Positions 52,796 to 61,586 of a stretch of 64,000 bases of DNA are shown one piece after another. Where the stretch lies: NCBI RefSeq assembly GCF_008973465.1, contig NZ_WBXN01000004.1, positions 3,264,501 through 3,328,500 on the forward strand, in the 5' to 3' direction. Under the pieces are notes generated by a model. The model was given only the letters and a program-made list of their open reading frames with translations, was not told where the DNA came from and did not search any database. The DNA is from Streptomyces sp. SS1-1. Lineage in GTDB: Bacteria > Actinomycetota > Actinomycetes > Streptomycetales > Streptomycetaceae. The position numbers were made by a program, and so were the translations under genes. Numbering within the stretch: position 1 is the stretch's first letter; each line of letters begins with the position of its first letter.

Positions 52796-53491
52796 GTGAG
52801 CAGCAGCCTTCGACGCGGCGCCCTCGCCGCCGCCGCCCTCGCGTTCTCGATGACGTCGCTCGCCGCGTGCGCCGCCGGCAACAACGCGCAGACCCTGCAG
52901 ATCAAGCCGGACAACGCGGCCACCAGCGTCGGTGCCATCAAGATCCAGAACGCCATCGTGGTGACCCAGCCCGAGCTGGAGTCCACCGGCCCCGCCGTCG
53001 TCTCCGCGACCCTGTTCAACTCCGGGGACACCGCCCAGACGCTGGACTCCGTCAAGGTGAAGGACTCCGGCGAGGAGGCCGAGCTCAAGCCCGCCAAGGG
53101 CGGCAGCCTGACCATCCCGGCCGGCGGCTCGCTCATCCTCGGCGGCAAGGACAACGCCGCCGCGGTGCTCCCCAAGGGCCGCGAGAGCATCCAGGACGGC
53201 AACGCCCAGGCGATCACCTTCACCTTCAGCAAGACCGGTGACGTGAGCCTGCGCGCCCTCGTCGTCCCGGCCGACGGCTACTTCGAGAGCTGGGGCCCGA
53301 GCGCGATCCCGTCCGCCCCGCAGGCGGGCGCCAAGCCGTCCGGCTCGGCCACCGGCACCCCGGCCGGCGGCGCCACGCCGAGCGGCGACGCCTCCGCGGA
53401 CTCCACCGCGGGCGCCGGCGCGGGTACGGAGGAGACGGGCGACGCCGTGCTGCCCTCCGACAGCGCCTCCCAGTCGGCCGCCGGACAGTGA
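52796..53491 (+). CDS. DUF461-type secreted lipoprotein
   Basis: A 231-residue lipoprotein. The signal ends in lipobox 'SLAAC' near residue 24. Residues 35-165 form a beta-rich domain ('TSVGAIKIQNAIVVTQPELE', 'AVVSATLFNSGDTAQTLDSV') like the PCu(A)C/DUF461 group of extracytoplasmic copper chaperone relatives, but without clear Met/His ligands. A Ser/Gly/Pro-rich tail ends the protein. It converges on phoP across a shared terminator. Role unknown. Confidence 0.85.
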   Translation: MSSSLRRGALAAAALAFSMTSLAACAAGNNAQTLQIKPDNAATSVGAIKIQNAIVVTQPELESTGPAVVSATLFNSGDTAQTLDSVKVKDSGEEAELKPAKGGSLTIPAGGSLILGGKDNAAAVLPKGRESIQDGNAQAITFTFSKTGDVSLRALVVPADGYFESWGPSAIPSAPQAGAKPSGSATGTPAGGATPSGDASADSTAGAGAGTEETGDAVLPSDSASQSAAGQ

Positions 53492-53503
53492 CAGCGCCGT
53501 AGA

Positions 53504-53552
53504 CACGCCGAAGGGCGGGATCCCGAGCGCGGGGTCCCGCCCTTCGGCGTGT
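53504..53552. terminator. bidirectional terminator between the lipoprotein gene and phoP
   Basis: CACGCCGAAGGGCGGGA and its complement pair over a GAGC-containing loop, 12 bases past one stop and 19 past the other. Confidence 0.85.
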
Positions 53553-53571
53553 CCGTACGGTCCGGACCGGT

Positions 53572-54252
53572 CTACGGCTCGAACTTGTAGCCGAGGCCGC
53601 GCACGGTCACCAGGTACCGGGGCGCGCCCGGGTCCGGCTCGATCTTGGCGCGCAGCCGCTTGACGTGGACGTCGAGGGTCTTGGTGTCCCCGACGTAGTC
53701 GGCGCCCCAGACCCGGTCGATGAGCTGCATCCGGGTGAGGACGCGCCCGGCGTTGCGCAGGAGCATCTCCAGCAGGTCGAACTCCTTCAGCGGGAGGTCG
53801 ATCTTGGCGCCGGAGACCGTGACCACGTGCCGGTCGACGTCCATCCGGACGGGGCCCGCCTCCAGGGCGGCCGGGGTGACCTCCTCGGGCTCGCCGCGGC
53901 GGCGCAGGACGGCCCGGATACGGGCGACCAGCTCGCGCGAGGAGAACGGCTTGGTGACGTAGTCGTCGGCGCCTATCTCCAGGCCGACGACCTTGTCGAT
54001 CTCGCTGTCCTTGGCGGTCACCATGATCACCGGGACGTTGGAGCGGCCGCGCAGCTGGCGGCAGACCTCCGTACCGGGCAGCCCCGGCAGCATCAGGTCG
54101 AGGAGGACGAGGTCGGCGCCGTTGCGCTCGAACTCGTCGAGTCCGTCGGGGCCGGTGGTCGCGACCGCGACCTCGAAGCCCTCCTTGCGGAGCATGTACG
54201 ACAGGGCGTCGGAGAAGGACTCCTCGTCCTCGACGACGAGCACTCGGGTCAC
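53572..54252 (-). CDS. phoP: phosphate response regulator PhoP
   Basis: A 226-residue OmpR-family regulator. Receiver: acidic pair in 'VVEDEESFSD', phospho-acceptor D52 in 'LVLLDLMLPGLPG', Lys in 'DDYVTKPFSSREL'. DNA-binding winged helix: 'LPLKEFDLLEMLLRNAGRVL' and 'VHVKRLRAKIEPDPGAP'. It controls phosphate starvation genes and antibiotic onset in Streptomyces. GTG 54252 has GGAGG upstream and overlaps the phoR stop by four bases (GTGA). Confidence 0.96.
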   Translation of the reverse strand: MTRVLVVEDEESFSDALSYMLRKEGFEVAVATTGPDGLDEFERNGADLVLLDLMLPGLPGTEVCRQLRGRSNVPVIMVTAKDSEIDKVVGLEIGADDYVTKPFSSRELVARIRAVLRRRGEPEEVTPAALEAGPVRMDVDRHVVTVSGAKIDLPLKEFDLLEMLLRNAGRVLTRMQLIDRVWGADYVGDTKTLDVHVKRLRAKIEPDPGAPRYLVTVRGLGYKFEP

Positions 54253-55526
54253 GGATGGACCTCCGGGGCGGAAAGCGTTTCGTACGCGGCTGACTCGGGG
54301 GTGGTGCGGGAATGCGTGGGGGCTGCGGGCCCGGCCTCGTCGTCGGGACCGGGTTGCTGCTGCGCGCGGTCGCGGGACGCGCCCGCCTCCGGCAGCCGCA
54401 GGGTGAAGGTGGAGCCCTGTCCCTCCGAGCTCCACACCGTGACCTCCCCGCCGTGCGAGGCGGCCACGTGCTTGACGATCGCCAGACCCAGGCCGGTGCC
54501 GCCGGTGGCACGGGAGCGGGCCGGGTCGACGCGGTAGAAGCGCTCGAAGACGCGCTCCTTGTCCTTGTCCGAGATGCCGATGCCCTGGTCGGTCACGGCG
54601 ATCTCGATGTGGTCGCCGCCCGGCGCGGTGACCCGGCGTGCGGCGATGCCGACGCGGGTGCGGGCGGGCGAGTAGTTGACGGCGTTCTCCACGAGGTTGC
54701 CGAGCGCGGCGGCGAGCTGGCCGCGGTTGCCCCAGATCCTGAGGTCGGCGGCGCCTCCGGAGGCCATGGTGATCTGCTTCGTCCCGGCGGCGTGCCGGCA
54801 GCGGTCGATGGCCTCGGCGACGAGCTCGTCCACCCGGACGGGCTCGGCGTCCTCCAACGGGTCGTCGTTCTGCACCCGGGACAGGTCGATGAGCTCCTGC
54901 ACCAGGTTGGTGAGCCGGGTCGCCTCGATCTGCATGCGCCCGGCGAAACGCTCGACGGCCTCCGGGTCGTCGGCGGCGTCCATGACGGCCTCGGAGAGCA
55001 GGGAGAGCGCGCCGACCGGCGTCTTCAGCTCATGGCTGACGTTGGCGACGAAGTCCCGGCGGACCGCCTCGATGCGACGGGCCTCGGTGAGGTCCTCGAC
55101 CAGCAGCAGGACCAACCGGGAGCCGAGGGGCGCGACACGCGCGGACACGGCGAGGGCCTCGCCGCGTCCGGTGCCGCGCCGCGGCAGGTCCAGCTCGACC
55201 TGCCGTATCTCGCCGTCGCGCCGGGTGTCGCGGGCCATCTGCAGCATGGGCTCGACCGACAGCCGGCCGCCGCGGACCAGGCCGAGGGCGTACGCCGCCG
55301 AGCTGGCCTTGACCACGGCGTCCCCCTCGTCGAGGACGACGGCGGAGGAGCGCAGCACGGACAGGACCGTGTCCACGCCGGGCGGCAGGACCGGGTCGGT
55401 GTGCAGGGAGGTGCGGGTGGGGCGTTTCAGATCGCGTTCGCTCCAGCGGAACGCCAGCATGGCGATGACACCGGTGAGCACCCCGGCGATCGCAGCCGCT
55501 GCGGCGACCGCCGCGTTCACGTCCAT
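54249..55526 (-). CDS. phoR: phosphate sensor histidine kinase PhoR
   Basis: A 425-residue kinase. One N-terminal membrane segment (residues 5-26), a PAS-like domain (55-150), the dimerisation/phosphoacceptor box 'FVANVSHELKTPVGALSLLS' with H165, and ATPase motifs 'LVENAVNYSP' (N box), 'VTDQGIGISDKDKERVFERF' (G1) and 'GTGLGLAIVK' (G2). It phosphorylates PhoP when phosphate is low. First gene of the phoR-phoP operon, preceded by a PHO box. Confidence 0.96.
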   Translation of the reverse strand: MDVNAAVAAAAAIAGVLTGVIAMLAFRWSERDLKRPTRTSLHTDPVLPPGVDTVLSVLRSSAVVLDEGDAVVKASSAAYALGLVRGGRLSVEPMLQMARDTRRDGEIRQVELDLPRRGTGRGEALAVSARVAPLGSRLVLLLVEDLTEARRIEAVRRDFVANVSHELKTPVGALSLLSEAVMDAADDPEAVERFAGRMQIEATRLTNLVQELIDLSRVQNDDPLEDAEPVRVDELVAEAIDRCRHAAGTKQITMASGGAADLRIWGNRGQLAAALGNLVENAVNYSPARTRVGIAARRVTAPGGDHIEIAVTDQGIGISDKDKERVFERFYRVDPARSRATGGTGLGLAIVKHVAASHGGEVTVWSSEGQGSTFTLRLPEAGASRDRAQQQPGPDDEAGPAAPTHSRTTPESAAYETLSAPEVHP

Positions 55527-55599
55527 GCGTCCAGGTTAGGCATGGCCCAGGTCATGCCCACAGCCGCCGGAGTGCGACCTCCGACACTCGTCGCCCAGA

Positions 55600-55628
55600 G
55601 TTCACCTGGGAGACGGGGCCGGTTCACC
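55600..55628 (-). promoter_or_regulatory. PHO box upstream of phoR
   Basis: GTTCACC occurs at 55600-55606 and 55622-55628, exactly two 11-base units apart, with a degenerate unit between. PhoP binds 11-base direct repeats with GTTCACC cores. The box is 74 bases before phoR and could serve phoRP and phoU. Confidence 0.85.
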
Positions 55629-55744
55629 CGGGGTGGCGGAAACGGACGCGTACCGCCCGCATCGTGGGACCGTCGGGAGCGGTACGGCGGCTCCGCGGGC
55701 GGCTTTCGACGGACCGGGACGACGATCGTACGGATGGTTCTCCC

Positions 55745-55896
55745 GACCGTCGGATCGTCGGACCGTACTGCTGTCGGACCTTCTCACTGTCGTGCCGTCG
55801 GACGGTAGGGAGGTCGGACGGTACGGAGACCGGACGGTCGGGCTGTTCGACCGTAGTGCTGTCGGACCGTCTTCTCTCCCGACCGTACGGCTGTCG
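55745..55896. repeat. 8-bp-phased degenerate repeat tract between phoR and phoU
   Basis: Nineteen consecutive 8-base units built on GACCGTCG. Examples in phase are GACCGTCG, GATCGTCG, GACCGTAC, TGCTGTCG, GACGGTAG, GACGGTAC, GGCTGTCG. A 16-base higher period is visible (GACCGT....CTGTCG). Less regular copies extend to about 55711 on one side and 55935 on the other. Confidence 0.85.
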
Positions 55897-56016
55897 ACGG
55901 TCCTACTGTCATAGGGCACGACCGTAGGACCGTCGGACACCCGGCAAAGCGGTTTTTCCGGTGAGACGACGGGCTGCCGGGCCCACCCCCGAGGCAGATG
56001 TGAGAGAGGGACCCTG

Positions 56017-56718
56017 ATGCGGGACGCGTACCACGAGGAACTGGACTCGATCGGCGACGGACTGGTCGAGATGGCCCGGCTGGCCGGGTCGGCGATCGGG
56101 CGCGCCACGACGGCCATCCTCGACTCCGACCTGAAGCTGGCCGAGAGCGTCATCGAGGCGGACCAGAAGGTCGACGACCTCCAGCACGATCTGGAGGCCA
56201 GGGCCATCGCCCTGCTCGCCCGCCAGCAGCCGGTCGCGACGGACCTGCGGATCGTGGTGACGTCCCTGCGCATGTCGGCGGACCTGGAGCGGTCCGGCGA
56301 CCTGGCCCAGCACGTGGCCAAGCTGACGCGGCTGCGCTACCCCGAGCGGGCGATCCCGCAGGACCTGCACGCCACCATCCTGGAGATGGGGCAGCTGGCG
56401 CAGCGCCTGATGGCGAAGGCGGCCGAGGTGATCGTCACCAAGGACGTGGACCTCGCGCTGCAGCTGGAGCAGGACGACGACGAGATGGACCTGTTGCACC
56501 GCACGCTCTTCCAGCACCTGATGGACGAGCGCTGGAAGCACGGCATCGAGACGGCGGTCGACGTGACGCTGCTCGGCCGCTACTACGAGCGGTACGCCGA
56601 CCACGCGGTGGCGGTCGCCAAGCGGGTCGTCTACCTGGTCACCGGTGAGCACGCCGACGAGCTCCAGTCCGACGTCCAGCCCGAGATCCAGCCGGCCCCC
56701 GGGGCGGACGGGGCGTAG
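56017..56718 (+). CDS. phoU: phosphate signalling protein PhoU
   Basis: A 233-residue protein made of two three-helix PhoU repeats. The metal-binding acidic motifs read 'VIEADQKVDDLQHDLE' near residue 45 and 'EQDDDEMDLLHRTLFQHLMD' near residue 148; 'RYYERYADHAVAVAKRVVYL' near residue 188 is the second repeat end. It links phosphate transport to PhoR. It is divergent from phoRP, with a PHO box and repeat tract between. Confidence 0.95.
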   Translation: MRDAYHEELDSIGDGLVEMARLAGSAIGRATTAILDSDLKLAESVIEADQKVDDLQHDLEARAIALLARQQPVATDLRIVVTSLRMSADLERSGDLAQHVAKLTRLRYPERAIPQDLHATILEMGQLAQRLMAKAAEVIVTKDVDLALQLEQDDDEMDLLHRTLFQHLMDERWKHGIETAVDVTLLGRYYERYADHAVAVAKRVVYLVTGEHADELQSDVQPEIQPAPGADGA

Positions 56719-56857
56719 GTCGTGCCGGTGCGCGGGTCCGGGTGGGGCTCGCGGGGGCCGGCGCGGGCGCGTACGAGCCTCCGTGCGCCGTTGATGCGCC
56801 CAGCGGGGCGGGCATGCAATGGGCACAGGCACACAAGCCTCCCAGGAGGGACCGACC

Positions 56858-57022
56858 ATGGCCGAATCCCCCGGCACGCCCGCCACTGAGTCCGACCCCA
56901 CGCGCGAACGCCCGACCGAGCAGCCCGCCGACGTCCGGAGCCTCCCGCTGTTCGGGGCCTGCGGTTGCGGCTCGGGCTGCGGGTGCGGGTGCCAGTCCGG
57001 CAATCCGTGCCAGTGCGGGTGA
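56858..57022 (+). CDS. 54-residue Cys-tail peptide
   Basis: A small protein with a strong AGGAGGG ribosome site. The first 35 residues are acidic and Pro-rich. The last 20, 'ACGCGSGCGCGCQSGNPCQC', contain seven cysteines among glycines. This could be a metal-binding peptide of metallothionein type or a flexible Cys-rich tail, but no family is recognised. It lies between phoU and the convergent phosphatase gene. Confidence 0.7.
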   Translation: MAESPGTPATESDPTRERPTEQPADVRSLPLFGACGCGSGCGCGCQSGNPCQCG

Positions 57023-57037
57023 GGACGTAGGCGCCGG

Positions 57038-59713
57038 TCAGGTGTCCACGGCACCCGGCAGCGCCTGCTCGGCCCAGATGACCTTGCCCTGCGAGGTGTA
57101 CCGGGTGCCCCAGCGCTCGGTCGTCTGGGCGACCAGGAAGAGGCCGCGGCCGCCCTCGTCGGTCGACGCCGCGTACCGCAGATGGGGTGAGGTGCTGCTG
57201 GAGTCGGAGACCTCGCAGGTCAGCACGCGGTCGCGGATCAGCCGTACCCGGATGGGCTCGCCGCCGTAGCGGATGGCGTTGGTGACGAGCTCGCTCAGGA
57301 CGAGTTCCGTGACGAAGTCCAGCTCGGCCAGGCCCCACTCCGCCAGCTGGGCGGAGACGGTCTCGCGCACGCCCGCCACGGCGGACGGGTCGGGCGGCAC
57401 GTCCCAGGTGGCCACGTGGTCGGCCGGCAGCGCCTTCGTCCGGGCGATCAGCAGCGCCACGTCGTCCCTCGGTCCGGCCGGCAGCAGCGCGTCCACCACC
57501 GCGCGGCAGCTGTCCTCCGGCGACCGCTCGGGATGGCCGGTCAGGGCCTGGCGCAGCATCTCCTGGCCGACGTCGAGGTCGCGGGAGCGGTCCTCGATGA
57601 GGCCGTCGGTGTACAGGGCGAGCTGGGTGCCGTCGGCCAGGTCGAACTCCGCCGTCCGGAACGGCATCCCGCCGAGGCCGAGCGGCGGCCCGCCCGGCAG
57701 GTCCGGGTAGGTGACCTCGCCGTCGGGGGCGACCAGGGCGGGCGCCGGATGGCCGGCCCGCGCCATGGCGCAGCGGCGGGTGACGGGGTCGTAGATCGCG
57801 TACAGGCAGGTGGCGCCGACGACGGCGGCCCGGTCGGCGCAGGCCTCGTCCTGGTCGATGCGGCCGACGAGGTCGTCGAGGTGGCTGAGCAGTTCGTCGG
57901 GGGGCAGGTCGAGCGTCGAGAAGTTGTGCACGGCGGTGCGCAGCCGGCCCATGGTGGCGGCGGCGTGCAGACCGTGCCCGACGACGTCGCCGACGACCAT
58001 CGCGACCCGGCTGCCCGGCAGCGGGATCACGTCGAACCAGTCGCCGCTCACCCCCGACTGCGCGGGTATGTAGCGGGAGCCGACGTCCAGCGCGCTCTGC
58101 TCGGGCAGTTCCCTCGGCAGCAGGCTGCGCTGGAGGGTGACCGCCATGGTGTGCTCGCGGGTGAAGCGGCGGGCGTTGTCGATGCTGACCGCGGCCCGCG
58201 CCACCAGTTCCTCGGCCAGTGACAGCTCCTCGCTGTCGAACGCCTCGTGCTCCTTGCCGCGGTAGAAGTTGACCAGGCCCAGGACGGCGCCGCGGGCCCG
58301 GATCGGCGCGGCGACGAGGGAGTGGATGCCGTAGTCGAGGATCTCCCGGGTGCGCTCCGGGTCCTGCGCCTGCCAGTCGGCGGCGGTCGCGAGGTCGGCG
58401 ACCAGGACGGAACGGCCACTGCCGTAGCCGCGGGCCTGCGGGGTGGTGGGCAGGAAGTCGATGAGCCGGTCCACCTCGTAGAGCGGGTGGTCGTCGCGGA
58501 TGCCGTGCGCGGCGACGCGCCGCATGTCCGTCGCCGTGAGCGTCGGCTCCTCCCCCTGCACCACGCCGTCGGCCAGGTCGACGGTGACGAAGTCGGCGAA
58601 GCGGGGGACGGCGATCCGGGCCAGTTCCTCGGCGGTGCCGATCACGTCGAGGGTGGTGCCGACACCGAGGCCCGCGTCGTACAGCAGCTTGAGGCGTTCC
58701 CGGGCGACCTCGGCGCGGCCGGAGACCGCCTGCAGTTCGGTGGTGTCGCGGAGGGTGACCACGGTGCCGCGCGGGCCGGCCCGGTCGGTGTGCCGCTGGT
58801 TGATGGCCAGCAGACGGTCGCCCGCGAAGTGCACCTCGTCGGTGGCCTCGCGGCCGGAGACGAGCAGCTCGACCGTCTCGGGATCAAGCCCGGACAGCTC
58901 CGCCACATGCCGGCCCTCCGCGTCCGGGGACAGCTCCAGCAGACGCCTGGCCTCGTCGTTGGCGAGCAGCAGCCGGCCGTCGTCGACGATCAGCACGCCC
59001 TCGCGCACCGAGTGCAGGACCGCGTCGTGGTGCTCGTAGATGCGGTTCATCTCGTCCGCGGCCATGGCGTGGGTCTGGCGCCGCAGCCGCCGGCTCACGA
59101 GGGCGGTGCCGCCCGCCGTCACGGCGAGCGCCCCGGCGCCGGCGCCCAGGATGATCGGGAGCTGGCGGTACGCCTCACCGGTCACGCTCTTGACCTTCAG
59201 CCCGGCCGAGACGAGGGCGATGACCTTGCCGTCGCCGTCCTCGATCGGGACCGTCGCCTGGACCTCCTTGCCGAGCGGCCCCTGCACGCTCTCCGTGTAC
59301 ACCTGGCCGGCGAGGGACGGCTCGATCGTGCCGACGAACCGCTTGCCGATGCGGTCGGGCAAGGGGTGCGTGTAGCGGATGCCGTTGGTGTCCATGACGA
59401 CGATGAAGTCGACGCCGGCGGCGCCGCGCCCGGCCTCGGTGAGCGGCTGGAGCACCTTGGAGGGGCTCTCCGACCGCAGGGCGGCGAGGACGCCGGGCGC
59501 GTGCGCGAACGTCTGGGCCACGGCGACGGAACGGCGTTTCGCCTCGGTCTGGGTGTCGCGGCTCGACTGGAGGATCAGGGCGACGACGGCGCAGACCACG
59601 AGCAGCAGGACGAGCGCCACCTGGAGCACGAACACCTGACCGGCGACGCTCCGAGGGCTCCTGCCGACCAGCGAGCGCCATCCCCGCGTCCGCCGGTCGA
59701 ATCGGTCCGACAT
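57038..59713 (-). CDS. multidomain sensor SpoIIE-type phosphatase with ATPase domain
   Basis: An 891-residue protein. A membrane segment (25-45), an extracellular Cache-type sensor ('VVMDTNGIRYTHPLPDRIGK', as in CitA/DcuS) and a second membrane segment near 195 form the input. A PAS domain (220-320), a GAF domain (345-520) and a SpoIIE PP2C domain ('SGVSGDWFDVIPL', 'VVGDVVGHGLHAAATMG', 'PAGPRDDVALLIART') follow. Residues 755-880 are an RsbW-like ATPase ('ELVLSELVTNAIRYG', 'EGGRGLFLVAQ'). It probably controls an anti-sigma-factor antagonist in response to a carboxylate-like ligand. Confidence 0.92.
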   Translation of the reverse strand: MSDRFDRRTRGWRSLVGRSPRSVAGQVFVLQVALVLLLVVCAVVALILQSSRDTQTEAKRRSVAVAQTFAHAPGVLAALRSESPSKVLQPLTEAGRGAAGVDFIVVMDTNGIRYTHPLPDRIGKRFVGTIEPSLAGQVYTESVQGPLGKEVQATVPIEDGDGKVIALVSAGLKVKSVTGEAYRQLPIILGAGAGALAVTAGGTALVSRRLRRQTHAMAADEMNRIYEHHDAVLHSVREGVLIVDDGRLLLANDEARRLLELSPDAEGRHVAELSGLDPETVELLVSGREATDEVHFAGDRLLAINQRHTDRAGPRGTVVTLRDTTELQAVSGRAEVARERLKLLYDAGLGVGTTLDVIGTAEELARIAVPRFADFVTVDLADGVVQGEEPTLTATDMRRVAAHGIRDDHPLYEVDRLIDFLPTTPQARGYGSGRSVLVADLATAADWQAQDPERTREILDYGIHSLVAAPIRARGAVLGLVNFYRGKEHEAFDSEELSLAEELVARAAVSIDNARRFTREHTMAVTLQRSLLPRELPEQSALDVGSRYIPAQSGVSGDWFDVIPLPGSRVAMVVGDVVGHGLHAAATMGRLRTAVHNFSTLDLPPDELLSHLDDLVGRIDQDEACADRAAVVGATCLYAIYDPVTRRCAMARAGHPAPALVAPDGEVTYPDLPGGPPLGLGGMPFRTAEFDLADGTQLALYTDGLIEDRSRDLDVGQEMLRQALTGHPERSPEDSCRAVVDALLPAGPRDDVALLIARTKALPADHVATWDVPPDPSAVAGVRETVSAQLAEWGLAELDFVTELVLSELVTNAIRYGGEPIRVRLIRDRVLTCEVSDSSSTSPHLRYAASTDEGGRGLFLVAQTTERWGTRYTSQGKVIWAEQALPGAVDT

Positions 59714-59864
59714 GTCGCTATTTGTACCATCGGCGTTTTCTGCTGGCTACGGCGTGTCCACGCTAGGGACGGTGGGCCGGAGGGCGGATGGCGCTCGCAC
59801 GGGGCGGCTGAGCAGGAGGAACAGGGCGGGGGCGGGTCCTCCGCCCTGCGACCGCACACCGCTT

Positions 59865-60530
59865 TCATCGGCGCGGGAGGACCCCCAGGAGCATCGAGGT
59901 GAAGGCGTCCCACAGGGCCTCGCGCAGCTCGATGTGCAGGACACCGAGGGCGGGCTCCTCGGCGTAGGCGGCGAGGACGCTGGGCGGCGGGGGGACGTAC
60001 GACGACAGCGCGCCCGCCGTGGCGAGGCCCATCAGGCAGAACAGCTGGGCACCCTCGCCCAGTTCGGGCACATGGCGGCGCAGGAGCGCGGTCATCGCGT
60101 CGAGCCGGGCCAGGGAGGCACGCTTGTGCCGCTTGACGACCTCGACGGAGACGTTGCGCTCGAGGACGCCGCCCTGGGCGCCGAACAGGTCGCACAGCAC
60201 CGTACGCTCCGCGAGCGACCGGCTCAGGATCTCCGCGAGCCGGGCCGCCCGGACCTCGGCGGTGGCGTGCGCGTCGATCCCCTCGGCCAGCTCGCCCTCC
60301 AGATCGGCGATCCAGAGGCCCAGGAAGTCGTCGAGGAGTTCGAGCAGGACGGCCTCGCGGGACTCGAAGTAGCGCAGGACGTTCGACTTGGCCAGGCCCA
60401 CGCGCCGGCTGAGCTCGTTCAGGCTCAGCTCGGCCACCGGCATCTCGTCGAGCATCGCCGCCGCCGTGTCCAGGATCGCCCGGCGGCGGGCCTCTCGCTG
60501 CTCCTCGCTTCGCGCCCGCTGAAAAGTCAC
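59865..60530 (-). CDS. TetR-family transcriptional repressor
   Basis: A 221-residue regulator. The N-terminal helix-turn-helix reads 'ELSLNELSRRVGLAKSNVLR' then YFESREAVL, the standard TetR pattern; the C-terminal ligand domain is TetR_C-like. It is divergent from an SDR gene, with three near-palindromic operator copies between the two starts, so it most likely represses both. The ligand is unknown. Confidence 0.93.
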   Translation of the reverse strand: MTFQRARSEEQREARRRAILDTAAAMLDEMPVAELSLNELSRRVGLAKSNVLRYFESREAVLLELLDDFLGLWIADLEGELAEGIDAHATAEVRAARLAEILSRSLAERTVLCDLFGAQGGVLERNVSVEVVKRHKRASLARLDAMTALLRRHVPELGEGAQLFCLMGLATAGALSSYVPPPPSVLAAYAEEPALGVLHIELREALWDAFTSMLLGVLPRR

Positions 60531-60547
60531 ATCTCAGCCTAACTTAC

Positions 60548-60615
60548 AGACCGCTGGTCTCTTGCTATCAGACCACCGGTCCCTTACGCTCTGACTCATA
60601 ACAGACCGGCGGTTC
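60548..60615. promoter_or_regulatory. three TetR operators between tetR and the SDR gene
   Basis: AGACC-GCT-GGTCT (60548), AGACC-ACC-GGTCC (60570) and AGACC-GGC-GGTTC (60603). Spacings of 22 and 33 bases are whole multiples of 11, so all three face the same side of the helix. Confidence 0.8.
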
Positions 60616-60656
60616 TTTACGCGCCTACCGGTCGATGGCGAACCGAGGAGACGGCG

Positions 60657-61586
60657 ATGACGACCGTGACCGACAAGTGGACCGAACAGAACATCCCCGA
60701 CCAGGGCGGCCGGGTGGCGATCGTGACCGGCGCCAACACCGGGCTCGGCTTCGAGACCGCCCGGATGCTGGCGGAGCGCGGGGCGACGGTGGTCCTGGCC
60801 GTGCGGGACGTGGAGAAGGGGGCGCGGGCGGCGGCCCGTATCGCCGGTGACGTCACGGTCCAGGCGCTGGACCTCACCTCCCTGGCCTCCGTCCGGGCAG
60901 CGGCGGCGGACCTGCGCACCGCGCATCCACGCATCGACCTGCTGATCAACAACGCCGGCGTGATGTACACGCCGAAGCAGACCACCGCCGACGGCTTCGA
61001 GATGCAGTTCGGCACGAACCACCTGGGCCACTTCGCCCTCACCGGCCTGCTGCTCGACCGGCTCCTGCCGGTGCCCGGATCGCGTGTCGTCAACGTCAGC
61101 AGCGTCGGCCACCGCATCCGGGCCGCGATCCACTTCGAGGACCTGCAGTGGGAGCGGTCGTACAGCCGCGCCGGCGCCTACGGCCAGTCCAAGCTGGCCA
61201 ACCTGCTGTTCACGTACGAACTGCAGCGCCGGCTCGCCCCGCACGGCACGACGATCGCGGCGGCGGCGCATCCCGGGGTGTCCAACACCGAGCTGCTGCG
61301 CAACATCCCGGCGCCGCTGCGGGTGCCGGTCAGCCGCCTCACCCCACTGCTGACGCAGAGCCCGGTCATGGGCGCCCTGCCCACCCTGCGCGCGGCCACC
61401 GACCCGGCCGTCACGGGCGGCCAGTACTACGGCCCCGGCGGGCGCGGCGAGATCCGGGGCTACCCGAAGCTGGTCACGTCCAGCCCCGCCTCACACGACG
61501 AGACGGTCATGCACCGTCTGTGGACGGTGTCGGAGGAACTGACGGGGGTGTCGTTCCCGGTGGGACGGGTGGCGACGGCGTCCTGA
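60657..61586 (+). CDS. short-chain dehydrogenase/reductase
   Basis: A 309-residue SDR of the retinol-dehydrogenase-like group. '[20 protein letters not shown]' near residue 21 binds NADP(H), 'LLINNAGVM' near residue 94 is the structural NNAG, 'VVNVSSVGH' holds the catalytic Ser and '[11 protein letters not shown]' the Tyr and Lys. The catalytic set is complete. Substrate unknown. It is under the neighbouring TetR repressor. The 3' end overlaps the next gene tail to tail by 80 bases. Confidence 0.92.
   Translation: MTTVTDKWTEQNIPDQGGRVAIVTGANTGLGFETARMLAERGATVVLAVRDVEKGARAAARIAGDVTVQALDLTSLASVRAAAADLRTAHPRIDLLINNAGVMYTPKQTTADGFEMQFGTNHLGHFALTGLLLDRLLPVPGSRVVNVSSVGHRIRAAIHFEDLQWERSYSRAGAYGQSKLANLLFTYELQRRLAPHGTTIAAAAHPGVSNTELLRNIPAPLRVPVSRLTPLLTQSPVMGALPTLRAATDPAVTGGQYYGPGGRGEIRGYPKLVTSSPASHDETVMHRLWTVSEELTGVSFPVGRVATAS

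Noticed and set aside
55711..55935. CRISPR array
   Set aside because: Units are 8-16 bases, contiguous and degenerate, without spacers or cas genes.
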